In this document: positions 23,501 through 34,308 of the stretch, in pieces | How the letters are laid out: each line of letters starts with the position of its first letter | Numbering within the stretch: the first letter of the stretch is position 1 | Assembly (NCBI GenBank): GCA_032871835.1 | Contig: CM065297.1 | Location: 32,249,598-32,313,597, forward strand | Direction of reading: 5' to 3' | DNA from: Dipteronia dyeriana | Lineage: Eukaryota; Streptophyta; Magnoliopsida; Sapindales; Sapindaceae | Length of the DNA stretch: 64,000 bases | Notes under the pieces: generated by a model | Told to the model about the DNA's origin: nothing | Database searches by the model: none | The model's input: the letters and a program-made list of their open reading frames with translations, nothing else | Made by a program: the position numbers and the translations under genes

Positions 23501-23920
23501 AATAATGAGATTATTCAATTAATATATTAATAATTAAATTAATTAAATAATTCGATTATTTAATTAATGCATTATTAATTAATTATTATTTGGAGGTTGC
23601 AGGTTCAAATCATGACTGAGAAAAAGACTAAATTAATTAGATTGTTTTATTCTTTACCTAATTATAGTATTTAAGTTTAAGTCAACTAGAGTTATGTGGG
23701 AATTAGTTTCCTATTTTACTTGGGACACTTAAATACTAATATTCTTTAATATATGGAAATATATTTGGAAAATGATTTGTATCTAGTTTTAAATATATAT
23801 GACAAGAATATAAGAGATTAATTGTGATTCTTTGAATCAAAAACACAAAAAGCAAAACCATAGAAAGTCTAGCAAGATTTCGGCCAAAAAAAAAAAAATC
23901 TTGCTTGTGGTGGCCGAATT
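20554..23920 (+). mobile_element. Ty1-copia LTR (copia-1/-2 related), nested in LINE and itself interrupted
   Basis: Begins TGTTGGGGTTTATGCCCTAA, as do the LTRs of copia-1 and copia-2. It follows the same block order (gtactttatttgtggttaat, 'ccattctgtaatgtac', 'gagaagtagatggtagttc', then after 23060 'ttaggatttattgttcattagagaatcaa', 'gtgggtc', and the AT-rich tail). It diverges after about 23590. An A-run at 23885-23898 sits between 'cggcc' and 'tcttgcttgtggtggcc'. The canonical end GGGGTTCCAACA and a target duplication are missing, so the right end is truncated near 23920, where LINE sequence resumes. No internal domain follows: a solo or deleted LTR. Confidence 0.65.
21208..23060 (+). mobile_element. 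SIRE/Maximus-like solo LTR (copy 3), nested in the copia LTR
   Basis: Shares start (TGACAGACCACATTTGAGGA), the CTTTGAAGAGATTTAGTTGCACA block, the 'GGCCCGTGGTTTTTCCC' block and the end (TTCACC...CCCC, then GAACTTTCA) with copies 1 and 2. It divides the host copia LTR between 'tatcgat' and 'aacaatatgag'. Unlike copies 1 and 2, no matching 5-bp duplication is visible, so the ends may have changed by a few bases. Small ORFs on the minus strand within it are not genes. Confidence 0.62.
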
Positions 23921-23924
23921 TGCC

Positions 23925-24320
23925 AAGAAGAACCCCAAATCATCAAGTTCGCAATAGTCTAATGCATCACAAAAATTCTCCATCAGCCTTCTATTACGTA
24001 GCAAACCACCAAATTTCTCGTATTCAATTAGAATTTCATTAAAGTCCCCTGTATAAAGCCAACCATACCATGGAGACGCCTCAACAGAGTCCAGGCATGC
24101 CTACGTTGATCTTCCTCCGGGTGGCCGTAAACCCTGTAAAATGCCAATCACTATCACTATGGAAGACACCCGTATATCTATGTGAAATTAACATAAGGAG
24201 ATGAGAGAAATATCCAACTTCTCAGTCCAAAGGAGCACAAACCACCACTTTTTCCTTCACAATCCGCCACTTATTTTCCCACAAAGCCTAATGTAACTCT
24301 GAATTTCTCTATCTGACTGA
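23925..24320 (-). pseudogene. LINE endonuclease fragment
   Basis: Read on the minus strand in shifting frames: 'VADCEGKSGGLC', then 'DWHFTGFYGHPEEDQRR', 'AWTLLRRLHGM' and 'YTGDFNEILIEYEKFGG', followed by 'RLMENFCDALDYCELDDLGF'. These are the middle and C-terminal motifs of plant L1 endonucleases (apurinic type, G-D-F-N-E containing catalytic Asp and Asn). At least two frameshifts and several stops are present, so it is dead. It ends where copia LTR sequence starts. Confidence 0.82.
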
Positions 24321-24331
24321 TTAAGGCCTTA

Positions 24332-24369
<38 letters not shown>

Positions 24370-24642
24370 TGATAAATTGAGGTTAGTCAAGTGATATACA
24401 TCTCACAACTGTCACCACGTAAAAGCAATAGAAGCTTGTTTTTCCAAGCAATTATTACCAATTTAAACATGAATTAAACCAAGAATTTTTTACTCACAGA
24501 TACGTAAGTGTACTTGAGGATAAAACCTGCTTATAAATTTATAAGATATGGTTGATCTAATAATACATCTCTCACACATATATGGGTTATGGATTCGAGT
24601 TTTGTTCACTCTCAATATCCAAAATTTATAGTATTTTAAAAA
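24321..24642. repeat. (ATT)n microsatellite and spacer with a SINE-like stretch
   Basis: An (ATT)n tract occupies about 24333-24365. Further right, 24510-24600 has a tRNA-like arrangement, 'tggttgatctaataa' and, downstream, 'ggattcgagtt', reminiscent of A and B boxes of a plus-strand SINE. No target duplication or poly-A tail was found, so the SINE reading is weak. Confidence 0.4.
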
Positions 24643-26692
24643 TGTTAACCAAAAATTCGTTCAGTGTAAGGAATTACAGCTAACTCCCTCGAGACCGCTA
24701 TCACGGAGGTGGTTGCCGGGGTAGGTACCTTGTACCTTAGAGAGATCTTAGATGAATATGAGGAAGGATAGGTAAAGGAGGATGGAGCGGTAGGAGACGA
24801 TGCATCCCGCCCGTCGGGCTTCATGCTTAAGGAGATACGAGGAGCTCGAGGTTCCTTTACTGGTGTGAAAGGGTTGATCCTGGTCCTCGTTCCCTGGTCC
24901 TGGTCCTCGGTCGGGGTCGGAGCTCTACCTGGTATGCAGAGTTCGGTTCTGGTCCCTGATTTCTTCCTGTAGTTCCCCAACCTAAACGGTGATTAAGAAG
25001 GGGGGCTTGCCTAGCTTCTGTGCCGGATCCATGCCCGCTTCCATATTGAAATCGTAGAGGAGCTCCTTGAATCCCTTCAAATGGGGTTGAGTGGATTCCC
25101 CTATCTAGGTGTACGACTTGACGTGTAAACAAAAAGAACAAGGATGATAGGTCCATTGGGGTAAGAGCTAGATTCGGTTCCGTAGATCTTCGTTGTAGTT
25201 TCCCGATCTCATGTAAGAAAGATTAGAGAGCTAAGATCAATGGGGTCGGTACCCCGCTTGCATACACACATAATACATAAGATAAATATGACAAACACAA
25301 GTATTTTGTAGAGGGAGGTAGACTGAGCAAGGGGAAAAATCATCACGAGTGATCACATGCTGAAAAACCCCAAGTCAGTATCCAGAGGAAGGCGAAATAC
25401 CCATCCTTATGTATATATCAAAGAATGTTATAGGAAGCTTACAAGATTTGTGAAATAATACAATGTAATCGCTCCGGAGAGCTTACAATAGTAACATAAT
25501 GTTAACCAATCCCGATATATTTCAGGGAGAGGTAATACATGTAGCAATCATATAAAGAGAACTTATACGAAGTGTATAGACTTGCCTCAGGCTGGTTGAT
25601 TTTGAGATTAGAGATCCCATATGTAGTCAGGTGTTGAATTATCGAGTACCCTTTAATGTCCTTTTACAGGTGTATTTATACATGGTGACTATCTTAAAGT
25701 GCAAGTCCAGGACTCTTGAATCGGTCTCCTTTTCCATATTGAATACGATTCTTCCTTTAATGTAGTTGATCGGCTTGTAGCTAATATCTTGGAAAAGATG
25801 TGTTTGTTTTCCCTTCGGACTCTTCCTTCCTTGATAGGCGGGATTTTCTGTTGTATTTGATCCCCAATAATCGGTTAGAGGATATCTTGAAGGCAAAGGT
25901 ATTTGTTTCCTCCTTGGACTCTTTTGCTAATGGTGGCCATTAAAGAGTTTAATATTCTATTATTAATGGTGTTGATCATGCCACTAATAGGTTTGATTAC
26001 CTCTATTAATACGGTTGACCCTATTAATGGTACTTTAAATGTCATGAAAGTCAACCTTTTTTTCCTACGTTGCCCGGAGGAGAGCTCTAGTTCTGCATTC
26101 GAGTGGCAGTGTACTTCATGATAGTTACCTGATGTAAGGTTTGATAGCCTCGATGGTGAGGTACTCCTAGGTACTAATCTGAGGGCAATGTACCTTAAGG
26201 TACCATATATGTTGTATGAAGCTTGATTCAATCGCACTGGAGCTTCACAAAAACATAGAAGCTTTTACAAGATTCTTCCTTCGTGATGGAGAGATTAGAT
26301 TATACCTCAACGAGGTAGGAGGGCATTTTCAAGACAAGTTCGGCACCCTGAAAGTCTCTTGGTGAAAGTAGATATGGTAGTATGCTTCAGGAAAGTGTCG
26401 CGAGGTAGCTTGACCTCATGGAACCCAGGTTCTCTCACGTCGACCTGGCATCAGGCTTTTATCCTGGTTTAGAGAGTTTGACATGGTTATGTCGGGCTTT
26501 ATTTAGTGACCCTGGATGCGCGTGAGATGCTCAGAGGGTATAGGTGGCCTCACTTTGCTCCTAGAGGATCGTGTGGCAGCTCGATCTTGGGGACCTTGAT
26601 ATCCCGTTACATGATCTAGAATTTAGACCCTTGCATGAGGGTTGGGAAGTGGAAAATTCTTCTTTGGTTCCTATCCAAATTTGCTATTAACA
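24643..26692 (-). repeat. 3' LTR of gypsy-B
   Basis: On the minus strand it runs from TGTTAATAGCAAATTTGG to TTTTTGGTTAACA, and it aligns over its length with the LTR at 35497-37558. It is richer in G+C than the flanks. ORFs on either strand here (for example 24645-25156, 25875-26237) also occur in part in the other LTR, but they differ in length and have no recognisable domain, so I do not treat them as genes. Confidence 0.8.
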
Positions 26693-26706
26693 GAAGTCCC
26701 CTCTGA
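26693..26706 (-). other. Polypurine tract of gypsy-B
   Basis: The minus strand reads CAGAGGGGACTTC directly before the LTR start TGTTAATAG. The same junction in gypsy-A at 54306 reads AGATGGGACTTT before TGTTAATAG. This fixes the element orientation. Confidence 0.7.
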
Positions 26707-27035
26707 CTTAAACACCGGTACGTAGTTGGGGTTTGAGTCAGAATCGTGTACTACATAAAGAATTTTACTACTCGCTTCTTACTGGTAATCAGAACTTTTC
26801 CCAGTGCTTGGCTTAGCGAACTAGGGTACTAGTCGTTCTTGCTTTAGGAATCTTGGTACATTAGGCGAAGAAGATCCTGGTAGGCAACTAAGGCTACTTT
26901 CTTACCAGGTCTTTATACATAGGTGAAATGTAGGTGAATCCGGCTTACTGCTCGATCATGTGGGATGAAGCTTCTATGGCTAATCTAGGTTTCTAGCGTT
27001 CCTTTTCCAGGAATTACGGTACTTAGACTTGCTAG

Positions 27036-27760
27036 CGAAATGATCTTGGTAGGCAATTATGCCATCCAGATCCTTTCTGGAGGGGTTGGCCCTGTCAAGG
27101 CAGCCGGATGACCATTTGGTTGTCCTGGTCTCATGATCTAGTAGGCAACTATGCTCTTATGCTTAGATCCTTCTTGGGAGTGGTAGCCTGACCAAGGCAT
27201 CAGGAGGGCTATCTAGCTATATCATGGTCTTGAGATCTGGATGGTAACTATGCTCTTACACTCAGACCATTCTTGGGAGTGGTAGCCCGACCAAGGCATC
27301 AGGAGGGCTATCTAGCTGTATTCTGGTCTCGAGATCTGGATGGCAACTATGCTCTTTCACTTAGACCCTTCTTGGGGGTGGTAGCCCGACCAAGGCATCA
27401 AGAGGGATATATAGCTATATCCCAGTCTGGAGATCTGGATGGCAACTATGCTCTTTCACTCAGACCCTTTTTAGGGGTGGTAGCCCGACCAAGGCATCAG
27501 GGGTAGCGAGGGGGCTTCCCTGGCTAATCCCTGGTCTTGAGATCTGGATGGCAAAAATATTGTTATACTCAGACCCTTCTTGGCGGGGGGTGGTGCCTGG
27601 CCAAGGCATCAGGAGGGCTATCTAGCTATTTCCTGGTATTTTGATCCGGACGGTAACTATGCACTTACATACGGATCCTTCTTAGGGGAGGTCACCCAAC
27701 CAAGGCATCAGGGGTGATGAGGGGGCTTCCCCGGTCAATCCCTAGTGTCAATGAGATCAT
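27036..27760 (-). repeat. About 99-bp tandem repeats in the 3' flank of gypsy-B
   Basis: The word GATCTGGATGG (with variants) recurs at 27135, 27234, 27333, 27432, 27541 and 27643, a spacing of 99, 99, 99, 109 and 102 bp. Each unit includes GGTAGCCCGACCAAGGCAT. The same unit, at 97 bp, occurs in gypsy-A at 57900-58390. Because 99 is a multiple of three, the repeats give an open frame (27273-27506) with a 33-aa period, but the gypsy-A version is not frame-preserving, so I do not call it a gene. Tandem repeats between pol and the 3' LTR are a known trait of Tat-lineage elements. Confidence 0.85.
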
Positions 27761-27781
27761 TGTCGAAATATCATGGCGATC

Positions 27782-29926
27782 TGTTAGGGTTTATGCCCTA
27801 AAGATGTAATTTGTAAATGGATTTATGAAATAAATAAAAGGAAAAATTCAATTCACTCTTGTTGTGTTGTTTATTTTATAACTTATGCATATATATTTAA
27901 CATCGAAGATTGCCAGATATAATCTCGAACTATGTATATGAGTGTCATATACATATGGATATAGTATGAGACGTGCAATCTAAAGAATCAATTGATAACC
28001 AATAAAGCTGGGTACTTTATTTGTGGTTAATCTCTAGTTGCGGTCCATTCCGTAATGTACGATGATTCTATCCTGAATCATTTATATGAGATATGGGAAT
28101 GGAGGCACCTTTTATGATGTGATCATATAGGACTGGATCATGATCTATATGAATCTCTCACCAAGATCCGTTTACCGATAAGATTCATAAATATCAACTA
28201 ATGATGGCTATATGTGGGTGATCTTAATCCTGAGTGTCTTATTGACTCCTTCAGGTTAGATCGTGGTCTTTGATATACCATGGGTGAGGTCGGATGCAGT
28301 TCCCGATCAATATGCTCCGTATGTTGGGATTATGGTTTGGCTTGTGGCTGGAAAGGTTTGTACACAATAGTGAAATCCACTCCTTCTTGTGAGAAGTAGA
28401 CGGTAGTTCATTTAAGGGTTGATTTAGGGCTTGAAAAATATGAGCGCTCTCCTAGTTCTGTAAGGAAATAGGATTTATTGTTCATTATAGAATCAACGGT
28501 ACTTAAAGGATATATGTAATTAGAGGGGTATAACGGATATTATGACCCAACTCTAATTATGAACTACTGTGGAGTATCACACCATGTGTAATAGCTATAT
28601 CGATGGACACCGAGTTGTATCGGTATGTGTAAAGCATCTGCAGTTGAGAGAGTGCAGTTTCGGGTTTTTAGTGGAATAACACCGGAGTTAATAATCAAGG
28701 AATATTAATTACAGAGTTTAATTAATGATTCCGAGGATTATTGAAGCCCAAAATTCTGTGGGTCCATTAGGCCCCCTTGCTAGCCCGATCGATTTAGGTA
28801 ACAAGGGTCACGGTTAACTAATTGGATTATCCAGTTAATTGTGTTACGAAAGTGACACGTATTTTTTCGGGAATTAATTGAATAATGAGATTATTTAATT
28901 AATGAATATTAATGATTATGTAAATTAAATAATTAGATTATTTAATTGTTTAATTAATCATTAGTCGGAGGATATTGATTGATATTTAAATTTATTTTTT
29001 AAAGATAAAATAATTTGATTATTTTATTTTTATTAAATTAGATATTTATTTTTGAATTTAAAGAGTTTGAATTCCAAACAAATTAATTAATATCTTTAAG
29101 GATATGAGATATCTTAAAAGATTTAAATTGATTAGTTTTATCAATATATATATATATATATTATAAAGAAGATAAAACAATGTACATATATCATTGTTTG
29201 TATAGGATACAAACACATTTGTGCTTGAATCAATAATAAACAGAGAAACAACAAAATAGAATTTGTATGTGATGCAAATCGGTACATGTGCAATAACAAT
29301 TATAATAAAAGGAATTTGCATATGATGCAGATGATGGTTCACGCCACACAAAAGAAAAAAAAAATTGTTTTGACTTTGAAAAGTCGCGCATAGTGTAAGC
29401 AAAGAAAAAAAAAGTGAGTTTTTTTTTATCAAGTGCTTCATGCTTGATCTATTATTAAAACAAAAAGTGCGTGAGAAATAAAAGATATATAATAGATATA
29501 TATTATGATTTTAAGAATGGAAACACATCGGTCGATATAAATTTTATATGAGATACAATTTATGTGTGTGAAATCAATATACTAAATTGAGAAGAAAGAG
29601 TTTCTTCAAGTATTTCTCTATATCCTCCATTCTAAGTTCCTGAGATCTTAACGCGCCCACACGCAGTTACCAGATCCGGAAGATAGCGAGGAAGATCGAG
29701 TGGTTCAGATAAAAGCATATCATAAAGTGAAGGAGTCTCCAAACATTGATAAGATTTTCTTGTTCTGATTATATTGATTACAATTTCATGTGTTTACATA
29801 TTGTATGTACTAGTGCCGAAAAATAATTACGATCCCAAGTTCATTGGTCCTAGATACAGATTATGATCTGTATTAAAAATTTTAAAAACTAGTTCCTCTG
29901 CGTGACCGATGAACGGGGTTCCAACA
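27782..29926 (+). repeat. 5' LTR of copia-2
   Basis: Starts TGTTAGGGTTTATGCCC and ends GGGGTTCCAACA. It is alignable along its length with both LTRs of copia-1 (reverse complement). The ORF on the minus strand at 29058-29441 lies in its AT-rich tail and is chance. Confidence 0.88.
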
Positions 29927-29928
29927 AT

Positions 29929-29942
29929 TGATATCAGAGCCA
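29929..29942 (+). other. Primer-binding site of copia-2
   Basis: Reads TGATATCAGAGCCA two bases after the LTR. It differs from the usual TGGTATCAGAGC by one base at the third position, a G to A change that would weaken tRNA-Met pairing or reflect later decay. Confidence 0.82.
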
Positions 29943-31458
29943 ATTTATTTTTTGGAATAGGAAATTGTTTTCGATGCTCCTGTATGTATGAATTGTGTAG
30001 GCACAATTTAAATTGACTGTATGATGTTTTTGTATGTATTTTTTTTTTTTAATTTACAAAAACATGATTGATCGTTAATTATATGTTACTGTGGATTTAG
30101 GGTTTATGGGTTGTATTTTTTTTTTTATATATATTTTTTTTGTTTTGTTATTGTATTGTAAAAAAAAATGTAACCTATATTGAAGACCTGGAAAAATCGT
30201 GAAGATGGATTCATGAGATGAATCAGAGTGACTTGAAGAGACTGAAAGATATTTGAATTTACTAAAAGACCAAGGAATGCCTTGGGAAATTTTTGTAATT
30301 TTAGATTCCAATTTTTAGGTTAAATAATCCACAGTACTCGGTCATTCATGTATGTTTTATATTATGTGATGATAAAAGCATTGGCATGCATACGTATGTC
30401 ATTTAGATTAGATGTGCCTACACAAATATATTTGATATGTCATATATGCATCACAGCCTGATATTTTATGTATTTTTTTAATGTGATTAAAATGGGCAAT
30501 ATACATAATTGGCTATGAATAATGAGATTAGTTTTTAATGGTTAGAAAACTTGGTAATTCTCATTAATATTAATCTAGTTATTAAAGAGTTTAATAAGTT
30601 AGATTAATAGGGTCATTTATTGTAATTAGGATTAATATGATTAATTACTTAATAATAAATTAACCGAATAAAGTGTTAGAGTTTTAATAGTTAAAATTTG
30701 GTAAACACTAACAAAATAATCTAACCCTAGTAAATAGTTTACAAAGGCTTAGATTAATCACTAATAGATTAGATTTTTAATTGTTAAAAATCATTAATAA
30801 TTTATTAGTTAATTAGAATTTGGTTCTAATTATTTAATGCGCTAGATAACTTGATTAAAGTTTAATCCTATAGAGTCTAGGTGCATTAACGGTTAAAAGA
30901 AAACCTTAATTTTAAAATAGTGAGTGGGAGAGGGATATATGACATATATATCCCGCGGTCTCCATCATTAGTTCAACACCGTGAGATCCGAGAGGGGCCT
31001 CATGACGGCTTTGCTTTCATCCTCCCTAAGGAGGGTTTCCACAAAGGTCAATACCAAGGTTGACTTCCTAACGGATAGGATTTCTTAGGGTATTTTGGGA
31101 TTGAGGCAATTCTCGAGTTAAACTCGTGAGATCTGATATGGTGGGTTACACTCATGAAGGTTTTGATTAAGTTTTTTAATTAAAAATTGAATGAACGAAC
31201 GATGGTTGAATGATATAGAATAAGAGTTATTCTAGATTATTATTTGATTGAGAATGTCTCGGTCCAACATGCAAAGACTTGACCGACCCTAAGGAGACAC
31301 TTCTTTGTTGTATGTTGGATTGTCGTAGTATAGTAACTAGTTTTATGGTAGTTCTAGTTCGTTAAACATGTGTATGCATTATGTTTAAATTTATGCCAAA
31401 GCACTCGCACTTGTTTTAAATAAATGACTGAATGAATGTTTTATTTATTTCAGCAATA
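29943..31458 (+). other. copia-2 untranslated leader
   Basis: Homologous to the copia-1 leader. It ends in TTATTTATTTCAG, an acceptor-like run nine bases before the gag ATG at 31459, seen also in copia-1, so a spliced gag transcript is possible. I could not identify the matching donor. No coding region found. Confidence 0.6.
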
Positions 31459-32640
31459 ATGTCTTCTGTATTACTTCAAATTCTCGCAAACGACAAATTA
31501 ATTGGTGATAACTACACTAAGTGGAAACTTACCATTAATGCAATATTGGTCACCAAAGACCTCAAATTTGTGCTTACGGAGGAGTGTCCTCCAGCGCCTA
31601 CTGCCAATGCCACATGAACTGTTCGTGAGGCATACGAGCGATGGGTCTCAACTGATGAGAAGGCTCGAACATATATGTTGGCTTCAATGACAGACGTGCT
31701 TGTCACAATGTACGAAGCAATGACTTCAGCATTCCAAATCATGGAGTCATTACAAGCTACGTTCAGGCAGCCCGTCGAGGAAAAGTGACACAAATTTGTT
31801 CGTTCTGCTATGCTCGCTCGTATGAAGGAATGTACGTCAATTCGGGAAACATGTCCTGAGCATGATGTTCTACTTCAACAAGGCAGAAGTCAATGGCGGG
31901 GCCATTGACGAACCCAGTCAAGTGAGCATCATACTGACGACTCTTTGGAAGAGTTCAATCAGTTTTAGAGTAACTACGAGATGAACAAGTTAAGGTTCAA
32001 TCTCACACAGTTGCTCAGTGAGCTCACTACCTTTGAGTCCTTGACTAAGGACAACAAGGGCAAGACTGGTGAGACAAATGTTGTCGAACCATGTTCCTCA
32101 AATAATAAGAAGAGGAAGAGGTCTACTGGGAAAGTGAAGGATAATCCCAAATCCAAGAAAGCCCAAAGCAAGAAGAAGTCCAAGAAAGGTAAATATGATT
32201 TATTTGTTCTTGAGTCGTGTTTAGTGGAAGATGATTCTTCACCCTGGATATTTGATTTGGGGGCCACTAACCATGTTTGTTCTTCTTTGCAATGGACTCA
32301 TTCTTAGACACATCTAGAGGAGGGAGCCTTCTCTATGTGTGTGGGGTCAAGAGATGTCGTGTCGACACGAGCAGTGAACGTAATTAGATTACGTTTTTAT
32401 AATAGTTATATGTTGGACAATATATTTTATATTTCTGGATTTACATGAAATTTGATTTCCGTTTCTAAGTTGTTAGAACAAAAATATTATATTTTTTTTA
32501 ATAATAAGTCTGTTATTATTGGAAAGAATGGTCTTAATATTTGTTCAGGAATTAATGAAAACAATTTGTATGTGTTAAGACCATTAATATATACTACACT
32601 GCTCAACATCGAAATGTTTAAGGTTGAAAAACCAAAAACT
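31459..32640 (+). pseudogene. copia-2 gag, protease and pre-integrase region, first module
   Basis: The capsid region reads 'LIGDNYTKWKLTINAIL' and 'MLASMTDVLVTMYEAMTSAF', with a TGA before 'TVREAY' at the same codon as copia-1 and further stops and frame changes before 31980. The Lys-rich C-terminus and protease (ORF 31981-32307) lack a CCHC knuckle and have 'DLGATNHVCSS' where D-S/T-G is expected. The stop after 'QWTHS', the stop in 'KTK*HKIS' and the TGA in 'VKG*PLSE' all coincide with copia-1, so these defects predate the split of the two copies. Confidence 0.85.
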
Positions 32641-32783
32641 AAATGACATAAGATTTCTCCAAATAATGACACGTATCTCTGGTATCTAAGGCTTGGTCAT
32701 ATCAACATTGACCGGATAGACAAACTAGTAAAAGGGTGACCTTTAAGTGAGTTAAAGGTTGACATCTTACCTGTCTGTGAATC

Positions 32784-33640
32784 TTGTCTAAGGACAACAA
32801 GGGCAAGACTGGTGAGACAAATGTTGTCGAACCATGTTCCTCAAATAATAAGAAGAGGAAGAGGTCTACTGGGAAAGTGAAGGATAAGCCCAAATCCAAG
32901 AAAGCCCAAAGCAAGAAGAAGTCCAAGAAAGGTAAATATGATTTATTTGTTCTTGAGTCGTGTTTAGTGGAAGATGATTCTTCACCCTGGATAGTTGATT
33001 TAGGAGCCACTAACAATGTTTGTTCTTCTTTACAATGGACTGATTCTTGGACACAGCTAGAGGAACAGGCCTTCTCAATTCGTGTGGGGTCAGGGGATAT
33101 TGTGTCGGCACTAGCAGTGGATGTAATTAGATTACGTTTTTATAATAATTACATATTGTTGGACAATGTATTTTATATTCCTGTTGTTACAAGGAATTTG
33201 ATTTCCGTTTCTAAGTTGTTAGAACAAAAAATATTCTGTTTCTTTTAATAATAAGTTTGTTAGTATTAGAAATAATGGTCTGAATATTTGTTGAAGAATT
33301 AATGAAAACAATTTATATGTGTTAAGACCGTTAATACATACTACACTGCTCAACACCGAAATGTTTAAAGTTAAAAAAACAAAAAATAAACGACATAAGA
33401 TTTCTCCAGATAATGACACGTATCTCTAGCATTTAAGGCTTGGTCATATCAACTTTGACCGGATAAACAGACTAGTAAAAAGCAGACCTTTAAGTGAGTT
33501 AAAGGTTGGCACCTTACCTGTCTACGAATCTTGTCTGGAAGGTAAGATGACTAAGAGACCTTTTACTGGAAAAGAGCTTAGAGCTAAAGAACCGCTAGAG
33601 CTTATACATACAGATGTCTACGGACCGATGAATGTTAAAG
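32784..33640 (+). pseudogene. copia-2 gag C-terminus/protease/pre-integrase, second module
   Basis: A second copy of the segment, starting within gag at 'SKDNKGKTGE', joins the first at 'PVCESCL'. ORF 32784-33248 runs through protease 'WIVDLGATNNVCSS' and 'RLRFYNNYILLDNVFYIP' to 'NLISVSKLLEQK' without the stop found in the first module. The later stretch reads 'LRLGHINFDRINRLVKSRPLSELKV' where the first module has a stop. It then continues 'ESCLEGKMTKRPFTGKELRAKEPLELIHTD' into the start of integrase before jumping, at about 33645, to the end of RT. The module still has D-L-G and no zinc knuckle. It has a frame break after 'KIFCF'. Different stop content from the first module suggests another parent copy. 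Confidence 0.82.
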
Positions 33641-34294
33641 CTAGGGGTGGTTATATGCACGAGTCCGAACATCTACTATGCAGTGGGAGTAGTCAATAGA
33701 TACAAGTCCAACCCAGGATTGGATCATTGGGTTACTGTCAAGAAAATTCTCAAGTATCTTCGGAGGACGAGAGACTATATGCTAGTGTATTACAGGCAGA
33801 ATTTGATCCCGTTAGGATACACAGATTCTGATTTTCAGTCAGATAGGGATTCTAGAAAATCCACGTCTGGATCAGTGTTCACTCTAGGTGCTGGAGCCAT
33901 TGTGTGGAGAAGTATCAAGCAATCTTACATTACTGACTCCATCATGGAAGCCGAATATGTAGCCGCTTGTGAAGTTGCTAAAGAGGCTATTTGGCTCCGT
34001 AAGTTCTTTTGTGATCTGGAAGTTGTTCCAGATTTGGATATGCCCATCGCACTTTATTGTGATAACAGTGGTGTTGTGGCTAATTCCAAAGAACCAAGAA
34101 GCCACAAAAGAGGTAAGCATATGGAGAGAAAGTATCATCTCATTAGAGAGATAGTGCAGAGAGGAGATGTGATCGTCACAAAGATAGCCTCACAAGACAA
34201 TCATGCTGATCCATTTACAAAGACCTTACCGGCTAATGTATTTTCGGGTTACCTAAATGGTATAGGGTTACGAGACATGCCTCACATGCTTTAG
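33632..34294 (+). CDS. copia-2 RNase H with RT tail, open reading frame
   Basis: This 220-aa frame is the longest clean element ORF in the window. Its first dozen residues come from the integrase junction. Then 'SPNIYYAVGVVNRYKSNPGLDHW' is the end of the copia RT, followed by 'ILKYLRRTRDYMLVY'. RNase H follows with its acidic residues kept: 'GYTDSDFQSD', 'SIMEAEYVAACEVAKEAIWLRKFF', 'LYCDNSGVVANSKEP', and 'HKRGKHMERKYHLIREIV' before 'DPFTKTLP'. RNase H normally degrades the RNA of the RNA-DNA hybrid. The upstream RT core is deleted, and there is no independent start signal, so translation is doubtful although the domain itself looks intact. The TAG lies about 15 bases before the polypurine tract. 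Confidence 0.75.
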   Translation: MLKLGVVICTSPNIYYAVGVVNRYKSNPGLDHWVTVKKILKYLRRTRDYMLVYYRQNLIPLGYTDSDFQSDRDSRKSTSGSVFTLGAGAIVWRSIKQSYITDSIMEAEYVAACEVAKEAIWLRKFFCDLEVVPDLDMPIALYCDNSGVVANSKEPRSHKRGKHMERKYHLIREIVQRGDVIVTKIASQDNHADPFTKTLPANVFSGYLNGIGLRDMPHML

Positions 34295-34308
34295 TGCAAG
34301 TGGGAGAT

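Larger units (their letters stand above)
20339..24320 (-). mobile_element. L1-type LINE remnant, split by nested LTRs
   Basis: The two coding fragments, endonuclease at the right and reverse transcriptase at the left, lie on the minus strand in the ORF2 order of an L1-type LINE. They are separated by a copia LTR at 20554-23920. The endonuclease C-terminus and the segment before the RT core are missing, so a deletion accompanies the insertion. No poly-A tail or target duplication was found. Confidence 0.7.

Noticed and set aside
24645..26237. ORFs inside the gypsy-B LTRs (also 35750-37338)
   Set aside because: They lie in LTR sequence, overlap on both strands, differ between the two LTRs and match no domain I know.
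27273..27506. 77-aa plus ORF with a 33-residue period
   Set aside because: It comes from a 99-bp tandem repeat. The homologous repeat in gypsy-A has a 97-bp period and does not keep the frame.
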